The notes: a model not told the origin generated them from the sequence alone. A stretch of DNA of 64,000 nt from Symbiodinium natans (GCA_905221605.1 CAJNDS010000702.1:157501-221500), one strand, 5' to 3'; shown: positions 19,832-30,849, counted from the stretch's first letter. Numbers and translations are program-made.

Positions 19832-20075
19832 GAGGGTTCTAGGATACTTTGGGGGGTGTTTTGTGAGTAAGAAGTGGGTCTTGACCAAGGGATTGGGAGA
19901 CTGCTTGATTCAGGGTGTTAGCTGATGCTCATGATGCTCGCCGGACTCCGCAAGGGTTGCGAAGCCGCTGCTCGCCCGGTCGCCCTCGCCCTGAACCCCT
20001 AAGCTCTTCTAAGCTCTTCTCGGGGAGAGACCTTCCGCTGCTCGTGTTTTGCGAAGCAATTAGTCGTGTCGCATC

Positions 20076-20175
20076 GCAGGAGCCCAACCGCATCCTCTTC
20101 AACGCTGCCACAGGCATGGGGAAGCCACGCGGTAGTCCTCTTCGGATGTTGCCGGCGGAAATTTCCAATAGAAGT
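20076..20175 (+). CDS. PPR-like fragment
   Basis: After TCGCAG the frame reads EPNRILFNAATGMGKPRGSP. PNRILFNAATGMGK resembles helix A with a damaged ISAC. Confidence 0.35.
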
Positions 20176-20228
20176 TTAGGCTGGACAGCCCCGATCTTTC
20201 AAGTGAGATTGGATGGCCCAAATGCCCT

Positions 20229-20262
20229 AGACCCCTAACCCCTAAACCCTAAACCCTAAACC
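20229..20262. repeat. Telomere-type block (CCCTAAA)n, short
   Basis: Five C-strand units, left partner of the pair closing near 20366. Confidence 0.85.
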
Positions 20263-20293
20263 CCACTCTCACTTCTGAAGTGGCTTGACTAAG

Positions 20294-20358
20294 CAGGCGC
20301 TTGTGCCGCTGGAAAGTCCTGGCCGGAGGCCATGCAGCTGACAAAGTGGCTTGTCAGG
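20294..20358 (+). CDS. PPR-motif exon-like fragment inside an inverted pair
   Basis: After GACTAAGCAG the frame reads GACAAGKSWPEAMQLTKWLV, matching ISAC..GKSWPEAMQLL. The right junction is GTCAGG^GTTTTGTGG, then degenerate TTTAGGG units. Confidence 0.45.
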
Positions 20359-20365
20359 GTTTTGT

Positions 20366-20455
20366 GGCGTTTAGGGTTTGTGGCGTTTGGGGTTCGATGG
20401 GGGGGGGGTTAGGGTTTGTAGGATTTGGGGCTTATAAGGTTTGGGGATGTAGGGT
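20366..20455. repeat. Degenerate telomere-type block (TTTAGGG)n
   Basis: G-strand units interrupted by TGTGGCG and a poly-G of 10. Confidence 0.75.
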
Positions 20456-20960
20456 CGCGGCATGTTGTGGCGGTGCGCGGGATTCGGGCTTTGGGCTCTT
20501 CAGAGTGGCCTTGTGGCTTGCGATGGTTTGGACAATCTTGCTACGCTACGGTGGGTCTGGGAGCAGCGTGTTTCTGTCGAGCACCCAGATCTGTGACTGG
20601 CGCGCGCTCTACTTGAGGCCATCAGCGTTTCGGGGTTTCCGATGCAAGAAAATGCGCCGCGCCGAAAACCTGGACAACCCTTTTGCGTAGTGCCCGAGGC
20701 TCAGCGTACAGAGGCGGATTCGTCCCGACAGCGCCTGGGCATGTGGCAAGTTGGTGATGAGGGTTTTGGTGTGCTTTTGACATGGTTTGACCGGGGGCAG
20801 AGTTGTCGCAAGACTCCGCACTTTCGGCACTGTCCTTGACCTGAATCGTCAGTGTGAGCTTTAGACGCAGTGTACCCTCAAGACCTCCAAGCTCCTCAGC
20901 TGCTCGAAGTTGCACGCGCAGGTCAACGCAGCGGCACGCAGCAGTGACGTGCAAGTAGCC

Positions 20961-21028
20961 GCAAACCCCAAACCCTAAACCCTAAACCCCAAACCCCAAA
21001 CCCACTACACCCTAAACCCTAAACCCTG
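20961..21028. repeat. Telomere-type block (CCCTAAA)n
   Basis: Nine C-strand units including CCCCAAA variants. Left partner of the pair closing at 21141. Confidence 0.9.
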
Positions 21029-21043
21029 AGCACCATTTTCAGG

Positions 21044-21140
21044 CTTCACCTGCACTGTGAGCCTCGGCTACGGGGATCGGGGCCCATGGCCCGTGGCGCT
21101 GCAGGCAACTTCCAGGGGAGCTCGGGGGGGCTCCTGGAGA
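21044..21140 (+). CDS. PPR-motif exon-like fragment inside an inverted heptamer pair
   Basis: ATTTTCAG, then GFTCTVSLGYGDRGPWPVAL and QATSRGARGG. Fits (V)ITC..SI.ACGDRGPW..AL. The right junction GGAGAGG^GTTTAGGG again places a GT at the first heptamer. Confidence 0.4.
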
Positions 21141-21230
21141 GGGTTTAGGGTTTAGGGTTTAGGGTTTTAGGGGTTTAGGGTATAGGGTGTAGGGTTCAGG
21201 GTTACGGTTCAGGGTTTACGGTTTCGGGTA
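21141..21230. repeat. Telomere-type block (TTTAGGG)n
   Basis: About twelve G-strand units, the right half degenerate. Confidence 0.9.
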
Positions 21231-21316
21231 TGACGGCATTGGGGATAACGAGGCCTTCGCGAAGTTTCTGGGCTTTGGAGCCAGTGGCCTTGTTTTGATG
21301 AGACACTGCGTGCACC

Positions 21317-21376
21317 AGGATGCTCGCCAGGATGCTCGCCAGGATGCTCACCAGGATGCTCTCACCAGGATGCTCA
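21317..21376. repeat. 12-base minisatellite CCAGGATGCTCG
   Basis: Five tandem units, 12-15 bases each. Confidence 0.85.
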
Positions 21377-21514
21377 AAGACCGAATTTGCTGCGAGACAT
21401 TGGACAAATGGAGGAAAGACGACTGGAAGGCTTGGAATCCGATCCTGAACAGATGAAAGAGAGAAAGAGGGAGAGAAAGACAGATCGATCGCTGGATCGA
21501 GAGAGAAGGGTGCG

Positions 21515-21546
<32 letters not shown>

Positions 21547-21712
21547 AGAAGAAGAAGAAGAAGAAGAAGAAGAAGAAGAAGAAGAAGAAGAAGAAGAAGA
21601 AGAAGACGAAGAATACGCAGAATAATAATAAGAAGAAGACGAAGAAGAAGCAGAAGAATAAGAATATTCATAATAAGAAGACGAATACGACAAATAAGAA
21701 GAAGAGCGCACT
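21515..21712. repeat. (GAA)n microsatellite
   Basis: About 30 perfect AAG/GAA triplets followed by an imperfect tail with AATAAT. Poly-Lys (+) and poly-Ser (-) frames are artefacts. Confidence 0.95.
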
Positions 21713-22046
21713 GAATCCTAAACCCTGCGACCCTTGTCAGTTAGCGTCTAGCCTCCCCACCTTCCCCAACTTTGTTGCAGGTCTTGTGTGCCAACCTCAT
21801 CCATGGTGTGGAGCTGCTTTTTCGCAACATGTCCCCCAACATTTGCAGGGTCCAAGTGCCCCGAGACTAGATGAGACAGGCCATCCATGACTCATGAAGC
21901 CGTGGCATAGTGTGGGCTGCCTCCCGCTGCCTCCCGTGCTTTGCCACTAGATGTTGTGTTCGAGGGTTGGGGATATCATGGGATATCTCATGTCATGTCG
22001 AGCCCCCTTCTTCGACTTGCTCCCAGTGCCCCGATCTTATCACCAG
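21713..22046. other. Unassigned; possible PPR remnant
   Basis: Around 21780-21850 one frame reads VLCANLIHGVELLFRNMSPN, which could be a damaged PPR helix B. Otherwise unique. Confidence 0.25.
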
Positions 22047-22076
22047 TGGGTTTAGGGTTTATGGTTTAGGGTTTTG
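22047..22076. repeat. Telomere-type block (TTTAGGG)n, short
   Basis: Four G-strand units. Confidence 0.85.
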
Positions 22077-22424
22077 GGAATGAGGTCCTCACGCAGCCTT
22101 CCTTTGTGAAGCCCGCCAGGAAGCAGCAAAAGCCAACCACAAGCTGCCTAAGCTTGTATTGATACCCTGAAGCCACTTCGTATGCCTCCAGAGCACTTCA
22201 GCCCTTCCGGAACAGCTCTCTTTTCTGAGTCTCTGCGCATCTCTCCGCCCATTGTGGGAGCCAGTTTGCCGTCCAGAGCTTGGGGTGATACAAAGCAGTT
22301 GTTGACACAGTACAAAATGACCAAGCAATGCCTCTAAACACATTGAGGGTTATTGAGACACTTGAACACAACTCCGCCTATACAATGTGGCAAACCAATG
22401 TCCATTGTCATTGAGACCCTGATT
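22077..22424. other. Unassigned sequence
   Basis: No supported gene or repeat. Confidence 0.35.
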
Positions 22425-22502
22425 GGCTGGTTCTTCGTATGAGGGAAATGGGGCCTTATATACTCCCTTAAAGGGTGTAAGCAGGGCCCAATTCCCTCAT
22501 TC
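22425..22502. mobile_element. Short palindromic element, copy 2
   Basis: TGGCTGGTTCTTCGTATGAG, GGGCC, a TA-rich centre, GGGCCCAATTCCCTCATTCC. Same order of parts as 5402-5496, and likewise joined directly to a CCCTAAA block. CTACTAAGAACC at 22554-22565 mirrors the GGTTCTTAGTAG end of copy 1. Confidence 0.5.
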
Positions 22503-22556
22503 CCTAAACCCTAAACCCGGAACTCTAAACCCTAAACCCTAAACCTTAAACCCTAC
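22503..22556. repeat. Telomere-type block (CCCTAAA)n
   Basis: Seven C-strand units with CCCGGAA and CCTTAAA variants. Confidence 0.9.
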
Positions 22557-22566
22557 TAAGAACCAC

Positions 22567-22708
22567 GGGGGATTAAGGCTCGGCGTGATCTCCTTCAACG
22601 CTGCCGTCAACACTGCGGCCGCGTGGGGTCGCTGGAAGCAGGCACTGCAGAGCGTCCGCCAGCTTGACAAGGCCGGGGCTTTTCGGGTCTTCTTGGGGGG
22701 CTTAGGGT
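22567..22708 (+). CDS. PPR-motif exon-like fragment inside an inverted heptamer pair
   Basis: After GGGGGATTAAG the frame reads GVISFNAAVNTAAAWGRWKQ and ALQSVRQLDKAGAF. GVISFNAAV is helix A, WGRWKQALQSVRQL is helix B. One complete repeat between CCCTAAA and TTTAGGG blocks. Confidence 0.5.
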
Positions 22709-22793
22709 TTAGGGTTTAGGGTTTCGGGTTTAGGGGTTTAGGGGTTCAGGGGTTTAGGGGTTTAGGGGTTAGGGGTTTAGGGTTTAGGGATAA
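22709..22793. repeat. Telomere-type block (TTTAGGG)n
   Basis: Twelve G-strand units, several as the eight-base TTTAGGGG variant. Confidence 0.95.
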
Positions 22794-24434
22794 AGGGCAT
22801 CTGCGATGCTTGCTTCGTCTGGATTCGGAGGCTTAAGAAAGGCTAAGTGGACATGTCGGTAGGGCCACCTCCGGCCCAACATGGCGACGCTCCAAGCCGC
22901 GATGATGCTTGGCTGAGCTCTTTGCAGCTGCGATTGTGATGTTTTTTTGTTTTGTAGGGCCCTATGTAGGCCCTAACACTTCAACTGCAACCCCAAAACC
23001 CAAAACCGAACCCTGCGTGGTCGGGAATTTGTGTTCGAGCGAGGAAAGCGTGCCAGCAAGCGGGCCGATGGCATCAGGTGCTGCAGTCACTGCACCAGCT
23101 CCACATGCGGGGCCGGGATCCCGGGACCTCTAGCACCTCTAGCCCCCCCGAATCAGAGCTTCTTGAGCAGCAGAAGGGGAATCTGTAGAAGGCCGAAAAA
23201 GGGCTGGCTTCAAAGCCAAGGCTGCACATCACGTGGGGTGTTGGGACAATACAATTGCAGCCTTATAGGGAAAACTCGGGAGAACAAGCCAACCTGACGG
23301 ATTCATGATCTGCATGTTTCAAATTTTTAACTTGTCTGCGCGCGGAAGATTATTGCCACATGCACAGTTGTGTATCATGTACATCCAGTTCTAAACGCCC
23401 GCGGGCTAAGGTGTGCTAAGCCTGCTAAGCCATGCTCTCATCGGAACCCAACACTGACGTCGACCTGTTTCCCTACAATTTGCACATACGCTGCGCGTGC
23501 AGCATGCTCATCCTCTGTGGGTCCGTCTGTGGGCACTGCCTCAGCTCACTAAGCCCAACTGTCTACTGCACTGAGCACGTCACGCAACTTAATAGAAACA
23601 TCCTCTGTTTGAGACATTTTGGGGCCATATCTCCCCGCAAACTTCCGATCCTTCAAGTGCAGCGCGACAGCTTGGGCGGACACTTCTCAGGCCACAGATG
23701 GGACCTCATCTCCTTCGCGACTGCTGCTGGAGGCGACCTACACTTGCATTGCTGTACAACCCACGTGTCAGGGACGGATGAAGTGCTTGGAAGCCCAACC
23801 CGAAGTGTTTGCCCCCTTTGGGCCACCCGACCTCTCTTGAGAGTCATGCCTCGAGCTGGGAGATGGTCGCTGCCCCAACCATGGGTGAGGAGACACGGAG
23901 GGACATGCTGGAGGTCCAAGCTGAGAAGTTCTGTTCAGAAGCGTTGTGATCGATGTCCAGAGATGGAAGATCATATAGTCGGGGCCGGCAACAGGCCTTC
24001 ACAAGACAGATGGCGAAAGTTTACATCTTTGAGTTTGGCAGTATGCCAGCAAACAACTGACGCTGTCAGAGCCCAGAAGCAGCAAACGTCGCTTCAGGAC
24101 ACCTCCCACATCAAGCTAGAGGGACAGCCCCGCGAGGCAGCACGTCCGCAGGGCGCTGGGCACATGCAGCAGCTTCCCTGCACGGCCTTCGGAAGGACCC
24201 TGCCTTGCCATTCGCGTCAGTCGAGGTTTTTTTTTGCGGTGTTGAAGAGTTTGGTGGATGTCAGAGGCATGCCTGAGTATGGAGTTCTACGCTTGGGGCA
24301 TCTTAAGGCCAGAGACACTTTCTTTCCATCCAAAGGCTTGCTTGAGGACAGCCCCCTTGAAACTGGAACAGAAACCGGAAACAGCGAACTTTTCCCTGAA
24401 AAAAAAAAACGACACGAGTCCCCATGAAAAGCCA
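22794..24434. other. Unassigned; long open frame of doubtful coding value
   Basis: A frame of 331 codons (23432-24427, +) crosses most of this interval but has no domain and an uneven, His/Cys/Arg-rich composition. It contains WDLISFATAAGGDL, which may be one PPR-like piece. In another frame EMVAAPTMGEETRRDMLEVQ (23860-23920) looks more coding-like. I cannot choose between them. A short degenerate CCCAAAA run is at 22990-23012. Confidence 0.25.
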
Positions 24435-24543
24435 CCCTAAACCCTAAACCCTAAACCCCAAACCCTAAACCCTAAACCCTAAACCCTAAACCCTAAACCC
24501 TAAACCCTAAACCCTAAACCCTAAACCCTAAACCCTGAAAACC
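24435..24543. repeat. Telomere-type block (CCCTAAA)n
   Basis: Fifteen C-strand heptamers, almost perfect. Confidence 0.95.
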
Positions 24544-24650
24544 CTGGGAGGCCCAGCTGCGCTCCAACAGCGCGGTGGGCGCCTCCGTCCTCGGCACCTT
24601 GGCCACCCGCGGGCCATGGAGGAAGGCAGGGCCTAATGTTTTTGGGGTGC
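24544..24650 (+). CDS. PPR-like fragment
   Basis: Directly right of the CCCTAAA block, LRSNSAVGASVLGTLATRGP continues WRKA. Fits a worn A...AL.TRGPWRKA repeat. No TTTAGGG block closes it. Confidence 0.3.
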
Positions 24651-24689
24651 TGAAAGCTACCTAAGAACCCCCCTGGAAATATACGAGAT

Positions 24690-24742
24690 CATTCCTTATG
24701 AGGACAGTATAGGGATGATGAGGGCAGTATAGGGATGATGAG
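24690..24742. repeat. Two-copy tandem, about 20 bases
   Basis: GAGGACAGTATAGGGATGAT followed by GAGGGCAGTATAGGGATGAT. Confidence 0.85.
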
Positions 24743-24996
24743 TCTACGTGTCTTTTTTTGGGGGTTCTCAAGCAAGATGTAGGAAGGGTCCGGCTCTTGT
24801 GTGGTACCGTGGTGCCCTATAGTGGGCCCAAAGGCAGCCCACAAGCCCCAACGAAACTTCGAGAAAGCCAGGGGGGGCCTTTGGGCCCTTCATTCCGGCG
24901 AAAGCTCAGGGAGGTTCAGGGAACTGCACCATGGTCAGGGTCTGTAGGGTTCAGGTTGCAGGGTTGAGGGATGCTGGGGGTTTCGGCTTTAAAGGG

Positions 24997-25090
24997 CCAC
25001 TTCAGCTCCGGCGCTCCGTGGTGCAGGCGCTGCTGTTCTTTGGCACCCTGCCCCGCCTCCGCATCGAGGTGCGCGCGTCGCCGCATCTCG
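24997..25090 (+). CDS. PPR-like fragment (weak)
   Basis: SVVQALLFFGTLPRLRIEVR resembles helix B plus turn (W.ALLFF.TLP.L.IE). Confidence 0.25.
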
Positions 25091-25162
25091 GACTCTCCCT
25101 GCTCATGCGCCATGAAAGCCACGACTCGCCGGTATTCCTAACAGAAGCCTTCTCTCTACACA

Positions 25163-25341
25163 CCCGAAACCCAAAACCCTAAACCTGCTTTACTTATCTG
25201 GCTTTCTGTGTTGCTTTGGTCACTCGGCCACGTGTGGGAAGTCGTAAGGTTCCTCTGACTCCGCCAAGAGATCCACATGAAATATTCCCGATTGGTGCGC
25301 TTGTCAGGACATCGCGCTGCAGACATAGGGTTTAGGGTTCA
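25163..25341. repeat. Two tiny heptamer remnants
   Basis: CCCGAAACCCAAAACCCTAA at 25163-25187 and TAGGGTTTAGGGTT at 25327-25340, in opposite orientation. Confidence 0.6.
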
Positions 25342-25606
25342 GTGGCCTAGGAATGTCTTCAAAGTCTGAGGTATGCAGACCTGGTGACTTCAGTCGCTGT
25401 CGGCCGCTGGCGACTGGCGGCGCGTCTTGTGCTCGGCAGTGCCTGGGTTGATCTAATCATATCAAGGCGTGTGTGTCTGAAAAAACTATTTGTACATATT
25501 GAATGCCGGATCTTCCACAGTGTCTATGAAAGTACCAGGGCCGACTTGCGAATGCGTAGCAATGTAGCAGGACTTGTGCAGGTCTTGAGGGAGAGCACTC
25601 TAATTA

Positions 25607-25688
25607 GGGGCACGACATGGCGAGCCTGCCTTTCCCTTCTGGCCACGAACTTCTGGTGTCAGGGCCGATGGACAATGTCAGCCTGAAT
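25607..25688 (+). CDS. PPR-like fragment
   Basis: GTTWRACLSLLATNFWCQGR to a TGA; W..CLSLLA matches helix B. No heptamer flanks. Confidence 0.25.
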
Positions 25689-27120
25689 GCTCCACTTTCT
25701 GCGATTGCACATCGCGGTCAATGGAGGCCATTCCGATCCTGTCAAAGATCGACACCTCAACGAACTCAGCGAATCTCAACGATCAGAGGTAATCTCCTGC
25801 AAACGGCGGTCTGCCCTCTGAATAGGACTTCTCATCGCATTCCCTCGGCTTGGCGCAGGAACCCCTAATCGTGGAACATCGTGGGTACGCCGATACGAAG
25901 AATCAAGATGGCCGTCAGGTTCGTCCTTGTCACCGTGGCGCTGCGCTCCACCGAGGGCAAGGCGGCGGGGGGGGCCGTGTGAGAAGAATGACGCCCGTTC
26001 TGGCCTTGTATAGACCTGTGAGAGTCGCCTGCTACCCCAAGTTTAGGCCTTTATGTAGACGAGCTTGGAGGGCGTGAGGCCTGCCGCGCTTGAGCCACAC
26101 TTGAAACGCTGAAGCAGCGGGTAGGATCAACAACGTTTTGAACAGATTGACTTACTTCCCGGCTAAACTTAAAACCCTTCAAGGAGAAAAGGAAAGCTAG
26201 TAAGTGTAAGCGGGACAACCACTGCACCTCGGCTATGTGAGGCGGCCGTTTAGGGTCCGCAATGAGGCGGCGTAGGAGGGGTTCGGCTACAGGCTTCAGG
26301 GGCCCATGGGTTTCATCGAACCGTACGCGGGTCTGATATCATACCCACGTGGCATATCGTGATCTCGAAAATCGGGATCCCCCCTCGGCCCCGTGCGTTC
26401 GTTCGCGCGTGAGAACCGCTCGCCGTCCCCAAAAATGTGGCCGGGACTGCCTCTGGGGTGATTGGACGGCTTCCTGTTCTCCTGGGCTGTTAATCGGAGA
26501 ACTAGGATTTCCGGTATGTCTTCGCATGAACTTCTCCCTTTCGGCCATGTTTTCTTGAATGGGATCGTGCATGCCTTAAATATCCTTAAATTATGTTCTC
26601 ATAGGAACTCATTCGTTTCGATGTCTTTTGAATCGAAGCTCATCCACTTCTTGTATGTTCATAGCTAAGACTTCCTGCATGTCTTCATAGAACTCCTCAG
26701 TTTCCCGACGCCAACTTATTGCAAGCATGGTGATCAGCTGGCTACCTCTTGAGGCATTTTGCAGCTTCCTCGTATGGTTTCGGGCTTTTGGGATGAGGGC
26801 TTGTTCTGCAAATTCTGCGATGTTGGTTTTTGCATTCCTTCGCCCTGGCTTCTTTCTTGTTGTCGTTGTTCCCTTGTGTGTTTTCATTCATTCATTCGTT
26901 CGTTCGTTCATTCATGCCATCTCTCATCTCTCGGTACTGCTGCAGTGGTTTTGAACCTCACACATTCTTGAACTTTGAGAGTACTGTTTGTTGATCCTTC
27001 TTGTTGTTGATCCTCAGTTCGGCTTGAATTGTTTGAAGCGATCCCTGCAGGAAACAGCTCCTGATGCGGCGCTGGCTGCCCGCTGCGAGAGCGGGTCCGC
27101 CTCCCTAGTTGTGCGGCACC
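25689..27120. other. Unassigned; (TTCA/TTCG)n at 26886-26915
   Basis: About 1.4 kb without supported genes. The tetranucleotide run gives a Phe/Ile/His/Ser-rich artefact frame. Confidence 0.35.
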
Positions 27121-27215
27121 CAAAAACCCTAAACCCTAAACCCTAAACCCTAAACCCTAAACCCTAAACCCTAAACCCTAAACCCTAAACCCTAAACCCT
27201 AAACCCTAAACCCCA
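27121..27215. repeat. Telomere-type block (CCCTAAA)n
   Basis: Thirteen perfect C-strand heptamers. Confidence 0.95.
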
Positions 27216-27252
27216 TCCTACGCCCGATCCTACACCCCTTCATGACCCAAAC

Positions 27253-27350
27253 ATGATTATTATTATTATTATCATTAATATTATTATTACTATTATTATT
27301 ATTATCATTATTATTACTATTATTATTATTGTTATTATTATCCTCATCTG
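27253..27350. repeat. (ATT)n microsatellite
   Basis: ATTATTATT with ATC and ACT interruptions. The Asn- or Ile-rich frames on the minus strand are artefacts. Confidence 0.95.
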
Positions 27351-28059
27351 AACGTAAAGTATCAACGCGGGGCGCCTCGAGGGCTTGGCCCACCGCCACG
27401 GCCGGGCTCTCCAGCGTGCGCGGGCTCCTGGCACTCCTCGGCGCCACTGGGCGAAGTGGCGAAGTGCAGCTTCCTCTTTTTTTTCTTTTTAAAGGGGTTT
27501 AGGCGAGCCTTCCTTTCCGGGTCTCCATGTATGGGGGTTTTGTTCGGGTGTAGGGCAGAAGCTGGTGCAAGCAACAGCCACGGCACCCTGGCCGAAACCT
27601 GGGGCCCCCTGCCCAGGTCCTGGCGCAGCAGGGCCTTTGGGGTCATGCGCTGGCCAAGCTGCGCCTCTGGTTTTTTTAGGGGCGAGTTGCAGGCTGAACA
27701 GCCAGCACTCTGGTTCGGGAAGCTTTGGTTACTTTTGTTTGTTTTTTTTCTGGCAAGCTTTGCAAACCCCTGTTGACCTAGCTTGCCTGGCTGCCCTGTG
27801 AGCAGTTTCAGCAACGTGAGAAGCGCGATGAGGCGCTGGGCTCCAAGCGTGGGACTGCAGGCTGCGGTCATGAGAAGACTTCCATTTCTGCATTTGGCAG
27901 GATCCCTGATATTTCATTGCCACCCCTGTACTGTGGTGGCGGTACCATGGCATTAAAAATTTAATAGCAGCGACAAAAGCCTGGAACAGCCGGTGGTAAA
28001 CGTGATGGCAAGCCCCTCCCCCCTGCGACGCGGCACTGAGTCTTTGCACATGTCTTGAC
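27351..28059. other. Unassigned sequence
   Basis: Open frames on both strands (up to 184 codons, minus) without recognisable features. Confidence 0.3.
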
Positions 28060-28140
28060 ACCTTCGCAGGCCTCGCTTCTGTGCTGCAACGCGGCCCTGA
28101 GTGCCTGCGAGAAGGGCGGTGGCCCGGCATGGGCCCGGTA
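28060..28140 (+). CDS. PPR-motif exon-like fragment
   Basis: After TTCGCAG the sequence reads SLLCNAALSACEKGGGPAWA, a clear helix A (.L.CNAALSACEKGG..W). Confidence 0.45.
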
Positions 28141-28792
28141 TGGTCGGGAGGATTTTGGAGGTCCTTACCCGGTGTCTCGGGCTTCAGGGGCTTCCAGAGT
28201 CGTGTCGCGAGTTGAAGTTTGAAATCTTCTGTCAGTCCACTCCTTAGATCGCAGCACGTGTGACAAGCTACGCACGTCTGCACTACATGCTAACGAAGTT
28301 TCACTGCAGTTCCGCTGCTGGCAGTAGTGCTCGCCGCCCAAGGAGCCTGGCGACGAGGTTGCTGCCTGTGGCTTTTATGAAATTACCGGGGTCGCCTTGG
28401 GAGCCAGATATCTTGCGCGCCAGTAATCGCGTCCTGCGAGCTGCCGTCATGACATCCGTGCGCCTGGGACGGGGTTTGTACAGCAAAAAGCGCATTCATG
28501 TTAAGTTCGAAGCTCGTCTCAGCCCCCCAGTCTTTGAAGCGCGAGATTGGAGTAATGGAGCAGTATTTTGGCGCACCAGTAATCTGGCACTGGCACTGCC
28601 CCTGACAGAGCTTCCCAGAGGTTGGCGCAGCTTCCCCGCCGCCGCCTTGGGGCTACAGATCTTCTGATGCATTCTCGAAAGCAGGATTGTTGGGTTGCGG
28701 TTCAGAGAAGCCTTCGGGCCTGGTGCCTCTGACCCTGGGACCATAGGTTATGCTACCGCGCCAGGAGACCAATCTCCAGGTTCCATGTTGCA
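28141..28792. other. Unassigned sequence
   Basis: A 135-codon + frame (28260-28667) has no family features. Confidence 0.3.
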
Positions 28793-29122
28793 GGTTGAGC
28801 CTCTGAGGTCATCAGCTTCAGCGCTGCCCTGAGCGCGTGCGAGAAGCGAGCGGAGTGGACCGAGGCGACTCTGGCTTGGGGCTGGAGGAAGGGTTGGAGG
28901 TTTGGAGGTTGGAGATTGGAGGTATCAGGGGCTTCCAGAGGGGAAGTCTGTCGGGCTGGGTCTCCGAGCTTTCTCCTCAATCTCAGCGTCCTGAATAAGA
29001 TCACCACGAGCTGTCACGAGCTGTCACGAGCTGGATGCCGAGATGGAAGGCCCATCTGCTCTTGGTGCACCTCTGGCGAGATGGCCTGGAGCCGAATGCT
29101 GGGGCCCCAGGCATCATGTTGA
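28793..29122 (+). CDS. PPR-motif exon-like fragment with long extension
   Basis: The frame reads SEVISFSAALSACEKRAEWT and EATLAWGW, a clear helix A and worn helix B, then stays open another 80 codons (GEVCRAGSPSFLLNLSVLNK) to 29122. The extension is probably intron read-through. CACGAGCTGT is repeated three times at 29004-29033. Confidence 0.45.
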
Positions 29123-29204
29123 GGGCTTTCGCACCCAGAGTTTCTACTTCCCCACTTGCTTAGCACATCTTAGCACCCAGACCCAGCAGTCAAGCCAAGA
29201 AGCA

Positions 29205-29330
29205 ACCAGGAGGTCACATTCTCGGCCATGACCAGCGCGTGCGGCAAGGGCAAGCAGTGGCAGCAGGACTGGGATGTCAGCGCTTGCTTGTCAAGTTCTC
29301 GGAAGTCTAAGGATGCACGAGTTGAGATTT
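29205..29330 (+). CDS. PPR-motif exon-like fragment
   Basis: EVTFSAMTSACGKGKQWQQD is a helix A with SACGKGKQWQ and the start of helix B. The frame then continues VSACLSSSRKSKD without motif. Confidence 0.45.
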
Positions 29331-29737
29331 TCAGGCTTCTTCTGCAGCACGCCGTGTCCACACAGCAAGTATCGTTCCGCCAACTACCGGATCCATGGGC
29401 AATGGTCAGAGAGTGCCTTCCACATGCCATGAATCCAGCGATGATGGCGACATGGCGCATATCATGTGCAAGCACAGTGCTCAGCAGGCAGTCCTGGTCT
29501 TCAGCAGCTTGCTGGCTGGTTTGGAGGTCAGCTTGACGCCTGTGCCCAAAATGTGACATGAGGTCGGCTCTGCCTTTGAAACGGATCTGAACACCAAAGT
29601 TCGCACGCCGGGTCTGTTGCGTGGAATGCATGCCATCGCCTGTCCCGAAACCACGAACAGCCATCTGCCTTCTCCGAACCCTAACCTTCATGTTCGGGTA
29701 CAGCGCACTTGGGGCGCCAGGGCACCCACTTCTTCTC
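29331..29737. other. Unassigned sequence
   Basis: A 190-codon minus-strand frame covers it (29170-29742) but overlaps the + PPR pieces and lacks features. Confidence 0.3.
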
Positions 29738-29860
29738 AGCATTGCAGCAGCAAGGATTGCCTACAATGCAGCCATCGCAGCTTGCGAAAAGCGCGAACGA
29801 TGGCGAAAGCCTCAGCGTCCTGGTGTTTTTTTTCTTGGGGCGTTTGGGAATGATGGTTGA
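29738..29860 (+). CDS. PPR-motif exon-like fragment
   Basis: Frame to TGA 29858: LLSIAAARIAYNAAIAACEK and RERWRKPQRP. RIAYNAAIAACEKRERWRK is a near-consensus helix A. Confidence 0.5.
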   Translation, partial: SIAAARIAYNAAIAACEKRERWRKPQRPGVFFLGAFGNDG

Positions 29861-30354
29861 GGGAGTATTACTTCCTACGATGGGGTTCCTACATCTGCGG
29901 GTAGGGAGAAAGGTGTGACCCTGCGCAAAGTCGTAGCTCGATGACCCTCTCGCCCCTAGGTGCCGTGTGCTCAGTCGCTCCTTCCTCCACAAGTCGGGAG
30001 CCCCCCTTGAGCTGGCGTTCGAGAGAGTGGGCAAACGGACGGCATCCGAAAAGCAAGGCAAATGGGACCCAGAGAAACAGAAAAAAGATCAAGAGGCGGG
30101 TGGCAGACCAAGATACAAAGTTGGTAAGGGACCCCAAGACTGGGGAGAAAAGATGCCGGCATCACAAACACGGAGCGACCCAGAGGTGTCAATTGAGTCC
30201 CGAAATTCTCAAACCCTGAGCCCTCCAAAAAGCTGGGCGCTTTCCATCCTCGGTAGGCTAAGTGAGACCCTTAAAAGGGAACCCTTTTTAGGAACCTTGT
30301 TGAAAGGGTCTATATCCCCAAGATTCCCTCTACTTCTATCCCCCATTCCAAAAG

Positions 30355-30480
30355 GCGGCAATCGCTGGCGCTGCTGTCACGTCTGGATGGCTCGGCTCTG
30401 GTGGCTGCGCCTGGGTCAGGGTATTTGGCGCATCCGGTGCGGGGAAGGGTTCACAGCTGCTTCGGGCCCGAGCCCCTTTG
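30355..30480 (+). CDS. PPR-like fragment
   Basis: After CATTCCAAAAG the frame reads RQSLALLSRLDGSALVAAPG, matching helix B and turn (.QSLALLS.L....L.AAP). Confidence 0.35.
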
Positions 30481-30849
30481 GGATGTGCGGGCTTCGCATA
30501 ATTTTGCAGTCAGAATGTTGCTGGTCTTGGATTTAGGTGGTTGGGCGGGTGTTGTCCGGTTCCCCAGGTCTGTTAGTTTGCTTGTTCCGAGACCCCGGCA
30601 ACGTAGGGGCGCATGCCTTAGCGATTGTTTCCCGACCCCTGTGACGCCACGCCTAACGTAGAGGTGGGTAGCCGCCCAAAGCCTATCTGCTGATTGCCTC
30701 CCACTAGAATTTGGCAGGATAAGCAGAATCCCGAAGATGTACTCCAAGCGTGGCCCGCGATGCCCCAGTGTATCCAAAAATGGGTGACCGTCTGGATATT
30801 ACGGGTCCCACAGGGTCTATCAAGTTACATGCTTGGATGACCATTGCCC

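Noticed and set aside
21515-21712. Poly-Lys or poly-Ser protein
   Set aside because: Both are readings of the GAA microsatellite.
23432-24427. 331-codon protein gene
   Set aside because: No domain, uneven composition, and better coding-like segments appear in other frames; left as unassigned.
26081-26100. Second spliced-leader relic (CTTGAGCCA, minus strand)
   Set aside because: Only nine bases match and the next bases disagree; expected by chance in a window this size. The same holds for 53028.
30240-30330. Another foldback element (AAAAGGGAACCCTTTTT)
   Set aside because: The symmetric part is short and no second copy or flanking duplication is seen.
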